Position numbers and translations under genes: made by a program. The notes below the pieces were generated by a model that saw nothing but the letters and a program-made list of their open reading frames with translations, was not told the origin of the DNA and ran no database searches. From contig CAYPJU010000024.1 of assembly GCA_964411125.1 (NCBI GenBank), forward strand, positions 1-64,000: a stretch of 64,000 bases of DNA. The letters are read 5' to 3'. The DNA is from JBFIHF01 sp964411125 (GTDB lineage Bacteria > Myxococcota_A > Bradymonadia > Bradymonadales > Bradymonadaceae). Below are positions 29,586 to 38,342 of the stretch, in pieces (the stretch's first letter is position 1; each line of letters starts with the position of its first letter).

Positions 29586-31109
29586 TCAGCGTCCTCCCAG
29601 GACGCGGAAGCGCCCCACCTGTTTCCATCCACTCACGTTCGACTTGCCCGGAGCCGTCGACCCGTTCTCTCCGCCAGCCTCGGCGATCTCGGCATCGCGG
29701 ATGTGGCGAGCGAGCACGGCGACGACCTGCGCGACCTCCCGCGTTCGTCCCAGCGGCGGGCCGTCGCGTTCCTCCAGCATTCGGGGGACGAAGTCGGTGT
29801 CGTACTTGCCGCTCACGAAGTCCGGATGGTTCAAGACCTCGAGATGGAACGCGAGGTTCGTCTCGATGCCGGCGATGATGTACTCGGACAGCGCCCGCTT
29901 CATCCGGCCGATCGCATGTTCGCGATCTTCTCCCCACACGATCAGCTTCGAGATCATCGGGTCGTAGTGGACCGGCACCCGCGCGCCCGAATAGACCCCG
30001 GTGTCCTCACGGACCCACGGCCCACTGGGCGGCTTCATGTCGACGATCAGCCCCGGGCTCGGCATGAAGTTGTTCTCGGGGTCTTCCGCGTAGATGCGGC
30101 ATTCGATCGCCGCTCCCGTCGACTTCAGGTCTTCCTGTTTGAACGGCAGCTCCTCCCCGTTCGCGATCCGCATCTGCCAGCGAACGAGGTCCATCCCCGT
30201 GATCATCTCCGTGATCGGATGCTCGACCTGCAGCCGGGTGTTCATTTCGAGGAAGTAGAAGTTCTGGTCGGCATCGAGGAGGAACTCACACGTACCGGCG
30301 CCGACGTAATCGACGGCTTTGGCCGCCGCGACGGCGACGGCCCCCATCTTCTCACGCGTCTCGGGGAGCAGCACCGGGCACGGCGTCTCCTCGATGATCT
30401 TCTGGTGGCGACGCTGCACCGAGCAGTCACGCTCGAAGAGGTGCACCACGTTTCCGTGCGTGTCGGCCAGCACCTGGATCTCGACGTGCTTCGGGTCGAG
30501 GACGTACTTCTCGACGTAGACCTCGTCGTTGCCGAACGCGTTGAGCGCCTCGCGCTTGGCGCCCTCGAACGCGGCCACGAACTCGGACGGTTCGTCGACG
30601 CGACGCATCCCCTTCCCGCCGCCACCGGCCGCCGCTTTCACGAGCACCGGAAAGCCCATCTGCTCGGCGATCTCGAGCGCTTTCTCCGGGCTCTCGATGC
30701 CGTCTTTGGCGCCCGGAACGAGAGGCACGCCAGCCTCTTCCATGAGCCGGCGCGCGCGCGTTTTGCTCCCCATCGCCTCGATGGCGTCGGGCTTCGGGCC
30801 GACGAACGTGATCCCGGCCTCGGCGCATGCTCGCGCGAACGGCGCACGCTCGCTGAGGAACCCGTATCCAGGGTGAATGGCCTGCGCACCGCACGCCTTC
30901 GCCACCTCGATGATCTTGTCGATCACCAGGTAGCTCTCGGCGCTCGCCGCCGGCCCCACACAGTACGCTTCGTCCGCCATGCGGACGTGGAGCGCCTCTC
31001 GGTCTGCTTCCGAGTACACCGCGACCGTGCGAATCCCCATCTCACGCAGGGTCCGCATGACGCGCACCGCGATCTCGCCGCGGTTGGCGATCAATACCTT
31101 GTCGAACAT
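29586..31109 (-). CDS. accC: Biotin carboxylase subunit (acetyl-/propionyl-CoA carboxylase)
   Basis: A 507-residue ATP-grasp enzyme that carboxylates biotin on the adjacent carrier protein. MFDKVLIANRGEIAVR start, ATP-binding AAAGGGGKGMR, ERDCSVQRRHQK, and EMNTRLQVEHP are invariant family motifs. MFDKV is preferred over an ATG four codons upstream because GGAG lies at the right distance. With mutA downstream the likely product is methylmalonyl-CoA, so a pccA-type naming is equally defensible. The 40 C-terminal residues past the usual end are Gly/Ser-rich. Confidence 0.92.
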   Translation of the reverse strand: MFDKVLIANRGEIAVRVMRTLREMGIRTVAVYSEADREALHVRMADEAYCVGPAASAESYLVIDKIIEVAKACGAQAIHPGYGFLSERAPFARACAEAGITFVGPKPDAIEAMGSKTRARRLMEEAGVPLVPGAKDGIESPEKALEIAEQMGFPVLVKAAAGGGGKGMRRVDEPSEFVAAFEGAKREALNAFGNDEVYVEKYVLDPKHVEIQVLADTHGNVVHLFERDCSVQRRHQKIIEETPCPVLLPETREKMGAVAVAAAKAVDYVGAGTCEFLLDADQNFYFLEMNTRLQVEHPITEMITGMDLVRWQMRIANGEELPFKQEDLKSTGAAIECRIYAEDPENNFMPSPGLIVDMKPPSGPWVREDTGVYSGARVPVHYDPMISKLIVWGEDREHAIGRMKRALSEYIIAGIETNLAFHLEVLNHPDFVSGKYDTDFVPRMLEERDGPPLGRTREVAQVVAVLARHIRDAEIAEAGGENGSTAPGKSNVSGWKQVGRFRVLGGR

Positions 31110-31139
31110 CTTGGTCTCCATCGAAGGCGCTGTTTCGCC

Positions 31140-31709
31140 CTACTCTTCTTCATCGTCGTCTTCGGCGTAGATGACTACCCGAAGGACGTCGAACTCGCGC
31201 TCCGCCTCCGCAATGCGGGCGAGCCACTCGTCTCGGTCACCGACCTCGTCGGCGAATTCGGAACCATCTTCCGTGTCGTTCAAAATCATCTCGAGCTGAT
31301 AGAGCGAGGCGTCCAGCTCGGAGAACATCTCTACCGTCCAGAACGGCTCGGCGTCGAGTGCCTCACGCAGCGTCGCCGCTTGTCCCGTCAGGTAATCGGG
31401 GACAGCGTCGCCCAGGTCCGCGTACGCGATCTTCGTCAGCCGGTGCAACTGCTCCAGACAGTCCTCGATCGCGGCACGTTGCTCACCGGCGAAACACGCC
31501 ATGTTGACCAGCGCTTCGGTCCCCTCGTCGCGGATCAGCGCGACCGGCCGGTACGACGGGTTCCCCTCGGCATCGTCGACCCGCGCCAGGAGCACCTCGT
31601 CCCCTTCCTGCAGCGCGGCAGCCATCGCCTGCGCCGCCGGGCTCTTCGCCTCGAGTTCGGCGAATTCCTCGCGACCCAGCATGTAGTATGCCGCCAGTTC
31701 GTCGTTCAA
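31140..31709 (-). CDS. Acidic hypothetical protein
   Basis: A 189-residue, strongly acidic protein ending DDDEEE. Predicted mostly helical with no signal or membrane segment. The start is read as TTG at 31709, which overlaps the O-methyltransferase stop as TTGA and has GAGG five bases upstream; the first ATG is nine codons later. Family not recognised. Its position between the methyltransferase and the carboxylase suggests the long minus-strand block may be one transcript. Confidence 0.6.
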   Translation of the reverse strand: MNDELAAYYMLGREEFAELEAKSPAAQAMAAALQEGDEVLLARVDDAEGNPSYRPVALIRDEGTEALVNMACFAGEQRAAIEDCLEQLHRLTKIAYADLGDAVPDYLTGQAATLREALDAEPFWTVEMFSELDASLYQLEMILNDTEDGSEFADEVGDRDEWLARIAEAEREFDVLRVVIYAEDDDEEE

Positions 31710-32389
31710 CGTTTCCTCGCAATCGTGAGCCCATCGCCCAGCGGCAGCATGCTCAGGTCTACCCGGGAGTCCTCGTAGACGTGACGCGAAATCTCGCGGA
31801 GCGCCTCGGTCTCCTCGTCGTCCTCGGACGGATCCACCACCCGACCGCTCCACAAGACGTTGTCGATCAAGATGACACCGCCGGTCCGCAACAGCTGCAG
31901 ACACTGTTCGTAGTACCCCACGTATCCGGGCTTGTCCGCGTCGAGGAACGCGAGGTCGTACGTCCCCGCGGCCCCGTCGTCGAGCAGCGCCTGGAGGGTC
32001 TCGCCGCCGGGTGCGAGGCGAAGGTCGATTCGATCCTCGACGCCCGCCTCTCGCCAGAACTCGCGGGCGATGTTCGTCCACTCCTCGTTCACGTCGCACG
32101 CCGTCACCCGCGCCGTGGGGACGGCGAGGGCGACCGACAGCGCGCTGTAGCCCGTGAAGACGCCCACCTCGACGAACTTCGGGGGCCCCAGCTCGCCGGG
32201 GCGCGACGCCGTGACCAGTTGCGCGATGAGCCCCATGAACTGCCCCTGCTCCGGGCTGATCTGCATCCGAGCCATCTCGAGCTTCGCGGTTCGCTCCCGC
32301 AACTGCTCCTGGACCGGATGCTCCCGCACGGACCATCGCAACAGGTATTCGTGAACGTCCGCGTCCAACTGAAAGGTTCTCGTCGACAT
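31706..32389 (-). CDS. O-methyltransferase (caffeoyl-CoA/catechol type)
   Basis: A 227-residue class I SAM-dependent methyltransferase of the Methyltransf_3 family: SAM loop VEVGVFTGYSALSVAL, acidic DVNEEW, catalytic/metal region AFLDADKPGYVGYYEQCL and IDNVLWSGRVVDP. The fit along the whole length is good. Substrate is a small catechol-like molecule in characterised relatives. AAGGAG precedes the ATG, which overlaps the upstream amidohydrolase stop by one base. Confidence 0.9.
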   Translation of the reverse strand: MSTRTFQLDADVHEYLLRWSVREHPVQEQLRERTAKLEMARMQISPEQGQFMGLIAQLVTASRPGELGPPKFVEVGVFTGYSALSVALAVPTARVTACDVNEEWTNIAREFWREAGVEDRIDLRLAPGGETLQALLDDGAAGTYDLAFLDADKPGYVGYYEQCLQLLRTGGVILIDNVLWSGRVVDPSEDDEETEALREISRHVYEDSRVDLSMLPLGDGLTIARKR

Positions 32390-33693
32390 CAGTTCTCCTT
32401 GGGTGGGGCCGCTTTCTCGACCGCTGCGGGTTCGGCCCGCCGGTCCAATTCGCGGTAGCGCTCGAACAGTTTGGACTGCCGTGACTCCAGCGGCACGTCG
32501 ACTCCGCGGACGAACATCTGGTCGATCCGACTCTCGAATTCGAACGGGTCCCCCGTCCAGACGACCACGTTGGCGACCTTCCCCACTTCGATGGAACCAT
32601 GCGTCTGCTCCATGCCCGCCGTTCTGGCAGCATTCAGCGTGATCGCGGCGAGCGCGGCGTCCGGGCTCATCCCCGCTCGCACGGCGTTTCCTGCGAGGTA
32701 ACGTAGGTTGCGAGAATGGTGGGTGTCGAAGGCCGAGATCGCGACGGGCACCCCCGCCTTCTCGAGCAGCGCCGCGTTGTCCGCCCGTGCCCCGAGCATG
32801 TCGAAGGACCACGGGAGGTTGTAGTAGGGCTGAACGATCACGGTGGCGTCGGCGGCCTTCAGCTCGTCCGTCACCTGCCACGCCTCCGCCCCACCCACGA
32901 TCACCGGACGGAGCCCGTTCTCCGTAGCGAAGTTCAGGACCGCGACGATGTCGGAGGCTCGGTCTGCCTCGAAATGAAACGGACGGCCCGCGTCGACGGC
33001 GCCGTTGAGCGCGAGGAAGTCCAGGCGGCTCGCGGAAAGGTCGCGGGAACGGTTCTCGTCGAAGCGCCCCGCGTTCGCTCGGAAGAACTTCGCGTCGTCG
33101 AAGAGCTCTCGAAGCCGCAGCAAGGTCACGCCGCGCGGGCTCTCGCCGAGCTGGCCGACGTGGACCGCCATTGCGGCGCTGGGGCGGACGACCGTCGCGT
33201 CTCCTCTGTCTGCGACGAGGTCGACGAACGCGCCCTGCCCCGCCACGATGCCGCCCGACGGCATCACGAGCGCCGACGTGACGCCCCCGAGCCGCTGGAT
33301 CGCGATGTTGGCGCTCGCCGGGTTGAACCCGTCGACCGCGAGAAATGCCGCGCGGACGGGGTCCGGAGCGGGGTCGATGGGGCCGGCGTCGGCGTCCCGC
33401 GTCGACTTCACCGCGGCAATCTCCAGCAGCCCCAACTGGGTCGACGACTCGACGAACCCCGGGGTCACGACCTTGCCCGCCACGTCGATGACCGTCGTAC
33501 CGGCGGGCAGCGCGACGTTGGCGCCCACCGCGGCGATGTTGCCGTCGGCACCGATCAGGACGATGCCGTCGGGGATCGGAGCGCCCGCGGCGGTGTGGAC
33601 CGTCCCGCCCTGCAGCGCGACCTGCGCGACCGCGGGAGACCCGGCGCACAAAATGGATGCCACGAGGACCGCGAGGAGAGCGTGTAATCTCAT
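32389..33693 (-). CDS. Exported amidohydrolase-like protein lacking the HxH metal motif
   Basis: A 434-residue protein with a signal peptide (LLAVLVASILCAGSPAVAQ). It has the amidohydrolase N-terminal beta sandwich and barrel. Where its neighbour has DTHSHLG, this protein reads ESSTQLG (82-88), so both His that bind the first metal are gone. A weak C-terminal DTHHSRNLRYL and the closing GSIEVGKVANVVVWTGDP are retained. It is probably a non-catalytic partner or uses altered chemistry. ATGA overlap with the upstream active-type amidohydrolase indicates coupled expression and a possible heteromer. Confidence 0.82.
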   Translation of the reverse strand: MRLHALLAVLVASILCAGSPAVAQVALQGGTVHTAAGAPIPDGIVLIGADGNIAAVGANVALPAGTTVIDVAGKVVTPGFVESSTQLGLLEIAAVKSTRDADAGPIDPAPDPVRAAFLAVDGFNPASANIAIQRLGGVTSALVMPSGGIVAGQGAFVDLVADRGDATVVRPSAAMAVHVGQLGESPRGVTLLRLRELFDDAKFFRANAGRFDENRSRDLSASRLDFLALNGAVDAGRPFHFEADRASDIVAVLNFATENGLRPVIVGGAEAWQVTDELKAADATVIVQPYYNLPWSFDMLGARADNAALLEKAGVPVAISAFDTHHSRNLRYLAGNAVRAGMSPDAALAAITLNAARTAGMEQTHGSIEVGKVANVVVWTGDPFEFESRIDQMFVRGVDVPLESRQSKLFERYRELDRRAEPAAVEKAAPPKEN

Positions 33694-35114
33694 CGTCCCA
33701 CCTCGAAGTCGCTCCAGTTTTCGGCGTCGCGGGCCGCGTCCCATTCCCGGACTCCCTCCACCCAGACTTTCTCCGCGGCCGCGTAGACGCTGAACGGGTG
33801 CGCGCTCCACACGACGACGTCGGCTCGTTTGCCCACTTCCAGAGTTCCGGTCTGCTCTTCCAGCCCCAGCGCCCACGCCGGGTTGTACGTGATCCAGCGG
33901 AGGGCGTCGTTCTCGCTGACGTCGAGCCCGCCCGCTACACCCGCGTAGTACGCCTTGGCGGCTTCCTGGTTGAGGCGCTGGATCCCGATCGAGCTGTCGG
34001 AGTGAATGATCGCCGGCGCCCCTGCCTGGCTGACGAGCGCCGCGTTCTGCAAGATCGCGTCCTCGGCCTCGAGCTTGAAGCCCCACCAGTCGGCCCACGT
34101 CGACACGCCGACGTTCCAGCGCGCGAGGATGTCCCGAATCTTGTACGCCTCGACGGCGTGGTGGAACGACCGGACGCGGAACCCGAACTCGTCGGCGAGC
34201 TGAAGCACCTGCACCATTTCGTCGGCGCGGTAGCAGTGAACGTGGACGAGGGTGTCGCCGTCCAGAACGGCCGAGAGACTCTCCATTGAATGGTCGCGGG
34301 GGGGCGGCTTCGGCTTTGCTTCCGGCTTCTGCTCCTTCGAAGCCATCCAGCGCTTCATCGCCTCTTCGTGGTCGGCAAGTCCCTGTCGGTACTCCTTCGC
34401 CCGCTGGAACGTCGCGCGCCAGACTGCCATGCTGCCCATCCGCGTCGACGGCATCCCGCCCCGCTGGCCGTACACCCGTTTCGGGTTCTCGCCGCACGCC
34501 ATCTTGATCCCCTTCGGCGCATCGGGGACGAGCATCGCTCGCGAAGAAACGCCGGGGTGAAGCTGCAGGGTCGCCGCCGCACCGCCGATGAGGTTCGCCG
34601 AGCCCGGCAAAATCTGAAGGATCGTGACGCCACCCATCAGAGCACGTTGAAAGCCCGGATCCTGAGGCCACACGCTGTCGAGCGCGTCGACCTGAGGCGT
34701 CGTCGGCGAGGTCGCCTCGTTGCCGTCGGAGTGCGCGGCATCGCCCGGCGAGGGGTAGACGCCGAGGTGCGAATGCGTGTCGATGAGGCCGGGCGTCACG
34801 AACTTGCCGGTGCCGTCGATGACGGTCGCCCCGGCCGCCTCGACGAAGTCGCCGACCGCCTCGATCTTCCCGTCCTTCAACCAGATCGCGCCGTTCTCGA
34901 TACGCTCGCCGGTGGCGGTCAGGATCGTTGCGCCCTTGATGACGACGTTCTCCGTGTCTGAGCGAGTCGGCGTGAGATCACGTGCACGGGGCTGCGTCTG
35001 GGGCGCCCACGTGTACTCCATCTCTTTCCAGTCGCCGCCCTTCTTCTCGGTCTCGGCCGAACTTCCGCCGCACGCCACCGAGAGCAGCGCCACGAGAACC
35101 ACGAATCTTTGCAT
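33690..35114 (-). CDS. Lipoprotein amidohydrolase, metal motif intact
   Basis: A 474-residue amidohydrolase of the imidazolonepropionase-like group. Lipobox LSVAC (C15), first-metal motif HSH (114-116), further ligands in VHVHCYRADE and SFHHAVEAYK, then HSDSSIG and the closing GTLEVGKRADVVVWSAHP. Start MQRFVVLV has GAGG six bases upstream and is preferred over an ATG four codons earlier. An 80-residue Lys/Pro/Glu-rich insertion surrounds residue 290. Probable periplasmic hydrolase of cyclic amides or dipeptides. Coupled to the metal-less homologue downstream. Confidence 0.85.
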   Translation of the reverse strand: MQRFVVLVALLSVACGGSSAETEKKGGDWKEMEYTWAPQTQPRARDLTPTRSDTENVVIKGATILTATGERIENGAIWLKDGKIEAVGDFVEAAGATVIDGTGKFVTPGLIDTHSHLGVYPSPGDAAHSDGNEATSPTTPQVDALDSVWPQDPGFQRALMGGVTILQILPGSANLIGGAAATLQLHPGVSSRAMLVPDAPKGIKMACGENPKRVYGQRGGMPSTRMGSMAVWRATFQRAKEYRQGLADHEEAMKRWMASKEQKPEAKPKPPPRDHSMESLSAVLDGDTLVHVHCYRADEMVQVLQLADEFGFRVRSFHHAVEAYKIRDILARWNVGVSTWADWWGFKLEAEDAILQNAALVSQAGAPAIIHSDSSIGIQRLNQEAAKAYYAGVAGGLDVSENDALRWITYNPAWALGLEEQTGTLEVGKRADVVVWSAHPFSVYAAAEKVWVEGVREWDAARDAENWSDFEVGR

Positions 35115-35249
35115 CAGTTTCCTCATCGAGGAAACGGGATACTCCAAGCACCGCGCGGGCACAAGCGAAGCAGGTCCGCCGGGCGTCCAGCGCCGCGCAC
35201 CGGCTGCGCCGAAGTTGCGCTCGATCGGGGTTCGATCGACGATGCCGGG

Positions 35250-36086
35250 ATGAGAATCGCCCTCGCCACATCGGCCGAACTGCCCGAGCTCTGCGAAGAC
35301 GACGCCCCGCTGCGCGCCGAACTGGCCCGCCGCGGCCTCGACGCTTCGCCGCACGTCTGGACCGACGGTCCGCCCGATTGCGACCTGCTCGTGATTCGCT
35401 CCGTCTGGGACTATTTCAGAAAGCCACGCCAGTTCGCCGCTTTCCTCGAATCGGTCGACGCGCCAATCGCGAACCCACGCGACGTGCTCCTCGCCAATAT
35501 GGACAAGCGCTACCTGAACGTGTTGTCCGAGCGCGGCATCCGAACGGTCCCGACGCTCGTGTTGGACCGCCCCGACAACGACGCCGTTCGCGCATTCGCC
35601 GCGCGCCACGGTGTCGACGAGGTCATCGTGAAACCCACCATTTCGGCCGGCGGGTGGAAGACCCATCGACGGGCGGCCGATAGCGACCTGACCTCCGAGC
35701 TCGAAGAGATCCTCGATTCCTCCCAGGCGATGGTGCAGCCGTTCGTCGACGTCGTCGTTCGCGACGGCGAGTGGTCGCTCGTCTATCTCGGCGGCGAGTT
35801 CAGCCACGCGGTGCTGAAGACGGCGGCCGACGGCGAGTTCCGGATTCAGTCCGACTACGGAGGTAGCGTCACCACGCCGACGCCCCCCTCCTCTTTCGTG
35901 GATTGGGGCGCGCGGGTCGTCGCCACATGGGATGCGGCTTTGCCCTACGCCCGCGTCGACGCCGTGCTCACCGCGGATGGACCGATGCTGATGGAGCTCG
36001 AACTCATCGAGCCGGAGCTCTTCTTTCGTACCGACGCCGAGGCGCCAGCGCGCTACCTGGACGCGGTCCTCGCATTGGCAGGCTGA
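35250..36086 (+). CDS. ATP-grasp protein, DcsG-like
   Basis: A 278-residue soluble ATP-grasp ligase. It shows the N-terminal pattern of the DcsG/cycloserine-ligase group (LLVIRSVWDYFRKP, LLANMDKRYLNVL), an ATP loop VIVKPTISAGGWKT, and metal-binding LMELELIEPELFF. Characterised members join an amino acid or hydroxyurea-type substrate; here the substrate is unknown. It is divergent from the amidohydrolase pair with a 135-base interval and has no obvious cluster partners. Confidence 0.82.
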   Translation: MRIALATSAELPELCEDDAPLRAELARRGLDASPHVWTDGPPDCDLLVIRSVWDYFRKPRQFAAFLESVDAPIANPRDVLLANMDKRYLNVLSERGIRTVPTLVLDRPDNDAVRAFAARHGVDEVIVKPTISAGGWKTHRRAADSDLTSELEEILDSSQAMVQPFVDVVVRDGEWSLVYLGGEFSHAVLKTAADGEFRIQSDYGGSVTTPTPPSSFVDWGARVVATWDAALPYARVDAVLTADGPMLMELELIEPELFFRTDAEAPARYLDAVLALAG

Positions 36087-36201
36087 ACACGGCTTCGCGA
36101 CGTCGATCGCGTAAAGCTCCGTGATTCCTGCAGGTCGGGGGAGGGCTTGGGGCGCACCGGTGGCGCTGCTACGCTCTTTGCCGACTCGAGGGGAAAACTC
36201 A

Positions 36202-36669
36202 ATGCTTCCAAGATTCGCTTTCGCGCTGGCCATCTTCGCCGGCGTCGGTTGTCTCGGCTCACCCGAAGGGCCAATCTCCGCCAACGACTACGACCGCACC
36301 TGCGAGACCGACGCCGACTGNNNNNNNNNNNNNNNNNNNNNNNNNNNNNNNNNNNNNNNNNNNNNNNNNNNNNNNNNNNNNNNNNNNNNNNNNNNNNNNN
36401 NNNNNNNNNNNNNNNNNNNNGAGGTCCGCGCCGGCTGGGACTCCCACGTGGAAGAGGATTCGCCCGAACCGTGCGACTGCAATGCACCGCCGGCGGCCGT
36501 CTGCGACCGGGACGTTTGCAGGGTCGAATCGCCCTCGAGCGGGGACGTGACCTGGCACGCCCTCTACTGCCTTGCGCCATGACCGAGCGGACGCTGCGTC
36601 GCGGAAGGCTCCCGGTCGTGCGTGACGCTGAGCTGGGACCCATCACTATGCGAGGCTCCAGGTGAATGA
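36202..36669 (+). pseudogene. Small DYDR-type lipoprotein, gapped and with an in-frame TGA
   Basis: A lipoprotein start (MLPRFAFAL, lipobox VGC, then NDYDRTCETDADC) is interrupted by 100 N at 36321-36420. After the gap the frame ends at TGA 36580-36582. The same frame continues past this stop to 36669 and encodes GRCVAEGSRSCVTLSWDPSL and a last Cys. This matches the C-terminus of the adjacent paralogue (GCIGASWDPTVCESD). So the gene may be broken by a nonsense change or an assembly error. The gap prevents knowing whether both halves belong to one frame. Confidence 0.55.
36321..36420. other. Assembly gap (100 N)
   Basis: Exactly 100 N inside a lipoprotein gene; the true length is unknown. Duplicate small lipoprotein genes on either side may have caused the assembly break. 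Confidence 0.98.
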
Positions 36670-37321
36670 CATTCTCAGACTCGCCCTGTTGACGACCGCC
36701 GTGTTCTTCACCGGTTGCTTCGTGGTCCGTGGCGACGGGGTCGTCGATTCCGACGACTACGACCGAAGCTGCACGACCCGCGAGGACTGCGTCCTGGTGA
36801 CTTCCGGCCGAGTATGCAGCTGCCGGTGCGCCCCGAACAGCGCCATCAACCGGTCCGACATCGACGACTGGAACGACGCCCGCGACGATGCTGGACCTTG
36901 CCCCAAGAACTCTCGGCAGGTCTGCGGCGATCTCCAGCCTGAAACCGAGACGATCCAACAGGCGTCTGTGTGCGCCCAGCCGGTTGCCGTGTGTGACGAC
37001 GCCGTCTGCAACGCCTTCGATCCCGAGTCCGACGAACTCCCCAACGATTGCGTCGTCGACGACGACTGCGTTCTGGTGCCCGCTTCCTTGCACGACACGT
37101 GTTCCTGCACGACCAGAGCGGTCAACCAGCGAGGACTCCAGCTCGGCCTTCAGGTCCGCGAGGGCCTGCGTGCACGGAACGGGCTGTACGACTCCGACTT
37201 CGACGAAGAATGCACCTGCAGCACGCAGCGCCCGACCTGCGTCGAAGGCCAATGCCTTGCGCCGACCCCCAGTGGGTGCATCGGCGCCTCGTGGGACCCC
37301 ACGGTGTGCGAGTCGGACTGA
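36662..37321 (+). CDS. Small DYDR-type Cys-rich lipoprotein
   Basis: A 219-residue lipoprotein from a GTG start with GAGG upstream; lipobox FTGC. The mature part contains two internal repeats, each with a DCVLV segment (REDCVLVTSGRVCSCRC and DDDCVLVPASLHDTCSCT), and about 20 Cys in all. Paralogue of the gapped gene just upstream (shared DDYDRSC and SWDP motifs), and the two frames overlap if the upstream TGA is ignored. Function unknown; a disulfide-rich surface protein. Confidence 0.75.
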   Translation: MNDILRLALLTTAVFFTGCFVVRGDGVVDSDDYDRSCTTREDCVLVTSGRVCSCRCAPNSAINRSDIDDWNDARDDAGPCPKNSRQVCGDLQPETETIQQASVCAQPVAVCDDAVCNAFDPESDELPNDCVVDDDCVLVPASLHDTCSCTTRAVNQRGLQLGLQVREGLRARNGLYDSDFDEECTCSTQRPTCVEGQCLAPTPSGCIGASWDPTVCESD

Positions 37322-37717
37322 CTCTCACGCGCTCCGCTCGCAGACTATTTTCACTTTTTTCGCAACGGAACCGCCCCGCGGCCGAAAACGTATTTGGCCA
37401 GCGCGTCCTCCTCTGCGCCCGAGTGAGCGCTACTCGGACCCGGGGGAGGCGGTCGAACCTCGTCTGCTCGACGCTCTCACGGGTCGGGAACGCCGAGGTC
37501 CGTCCGATGGCGACTGGTGGGCGGGCCTTATGGGCCCGACCGTAGGGAGGATGTGGGTGGGTTTTGGGCGCGGGGGCGCCCGCTGGATCGCTTCGGCGAG
37601 TTTGTGCCCATCGCCCCTGGCAGGCCTTCCTTTCGCGGAGTTTCACGCTCGCGACCGGCTACCCGCCCATGGCTGCGGGTCCTTGCGCACGATGTTCGCG
37701 AGGTGCATCTTCTGGTC
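37322..37717. other. 396-base stretch without a gene
   Basis: No convincing frame. It holds the 15-mer ACTTTTTTCGCAACG near its start (also present with one change at about 58702), a CGGGCC-TTAT-GGGCCCG hairpin near 37524 and a GGGCGC-GGG-GCGCCC hairpin near 37567. The region may contain the terminator of the lipoprotein and the promoter of the methyltransferase, but neither is certain. Confidence 0.5.
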
Positions 37718-38329
37718 ATGGGCGACTACGACCGCGAGCACTGGGAGAACCTGTGGCAGAAGACGCTGGAAGAACGCGCGGATCAGGTGTCTGCGAAAAC
37801 GCCGCACGGAATGGTGACGTCCGACCTCGCCGGACTGAACCCCGGCCGAGCCCTCGACGCGGGATGCGGGCACGGGGCCGAGGCGCTGTGGCTTGCAAGC
37901 CAGGGGTGGCAGGTGACGGCGGTCGACTTCTCGACCTCTGCGCTGGAGCACGGGCGGGCGATGGCGGCTGAAGCCGACCTGGACGACCGCGTCCAGTGGG
38001 TGGAAGCCGACCTCGGGCACTGGACGCCGGAGCCTGACGCGTTCGACCTCGTGATCTCCCTCTACGTCCACGTCGACGGATCGGTCGAAGAAACGGTGCG
38101 GCGGCTGGCGGGCGGCGTATTGCGCGGCGGGAGCCTCGTCCTGGTGGGGCATCTCCCCGTCGATCCCGAGACGGGTGAGCCGTCGAAGGCGGCGGGGCAG
38201 CGGCAGGTGACGGTGGATGCAGCGACCACCGCGCTCGACCGCAGCGACTGGGAGTTCCTCGTGTCCGAGGAACGTCCGCGGTCCAAAGGTGGCGCGGACG
38301 CGGTGGTGTGGGCGAGGCGGCTCGACTGA
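37718..38329 (+). CDS. Class I SAM-dependent methyltransferase
   Basis: A 203-residue soluble protein of the TehB/Methyltransf_25 type: SAM loop ALDAGCGHGAEALWLA, acidic VTAVDFS, and a post-II motif VEADLGHW, followed by FDLVISLYVHV. The substrate is not indicated. It is convergent with argS, with stop codons 13 bases apart. Confidence 0.85.
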   Translation: MGDYDREHWENLWQKTLEERADQVSAKTPHGMVTSDLAGLNPGRALDAGCGHGAEALWLASQGWQVTAVDFSTSALEHGRAMAAEADLDDRVQWVEADLGHWTPEPDAFDLVISLYVHVDGSVEETVRRLAGGVLRGGSLVLVGHLPVDPETGEPSKAAGQRQVTVDAATTALDRSDWEFLVSEERPRSKGGADAVVWARRLD

Positions 38330-38342
38330 CCCCCGCCGAACC

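Noticed and set aside
36202..36669. Selenoprotein reading of the TGA
   Set aside because: The adjacent paralogue has no Cys at the aligned position and no SECIS-like hairpin is obvious just after the TGA.
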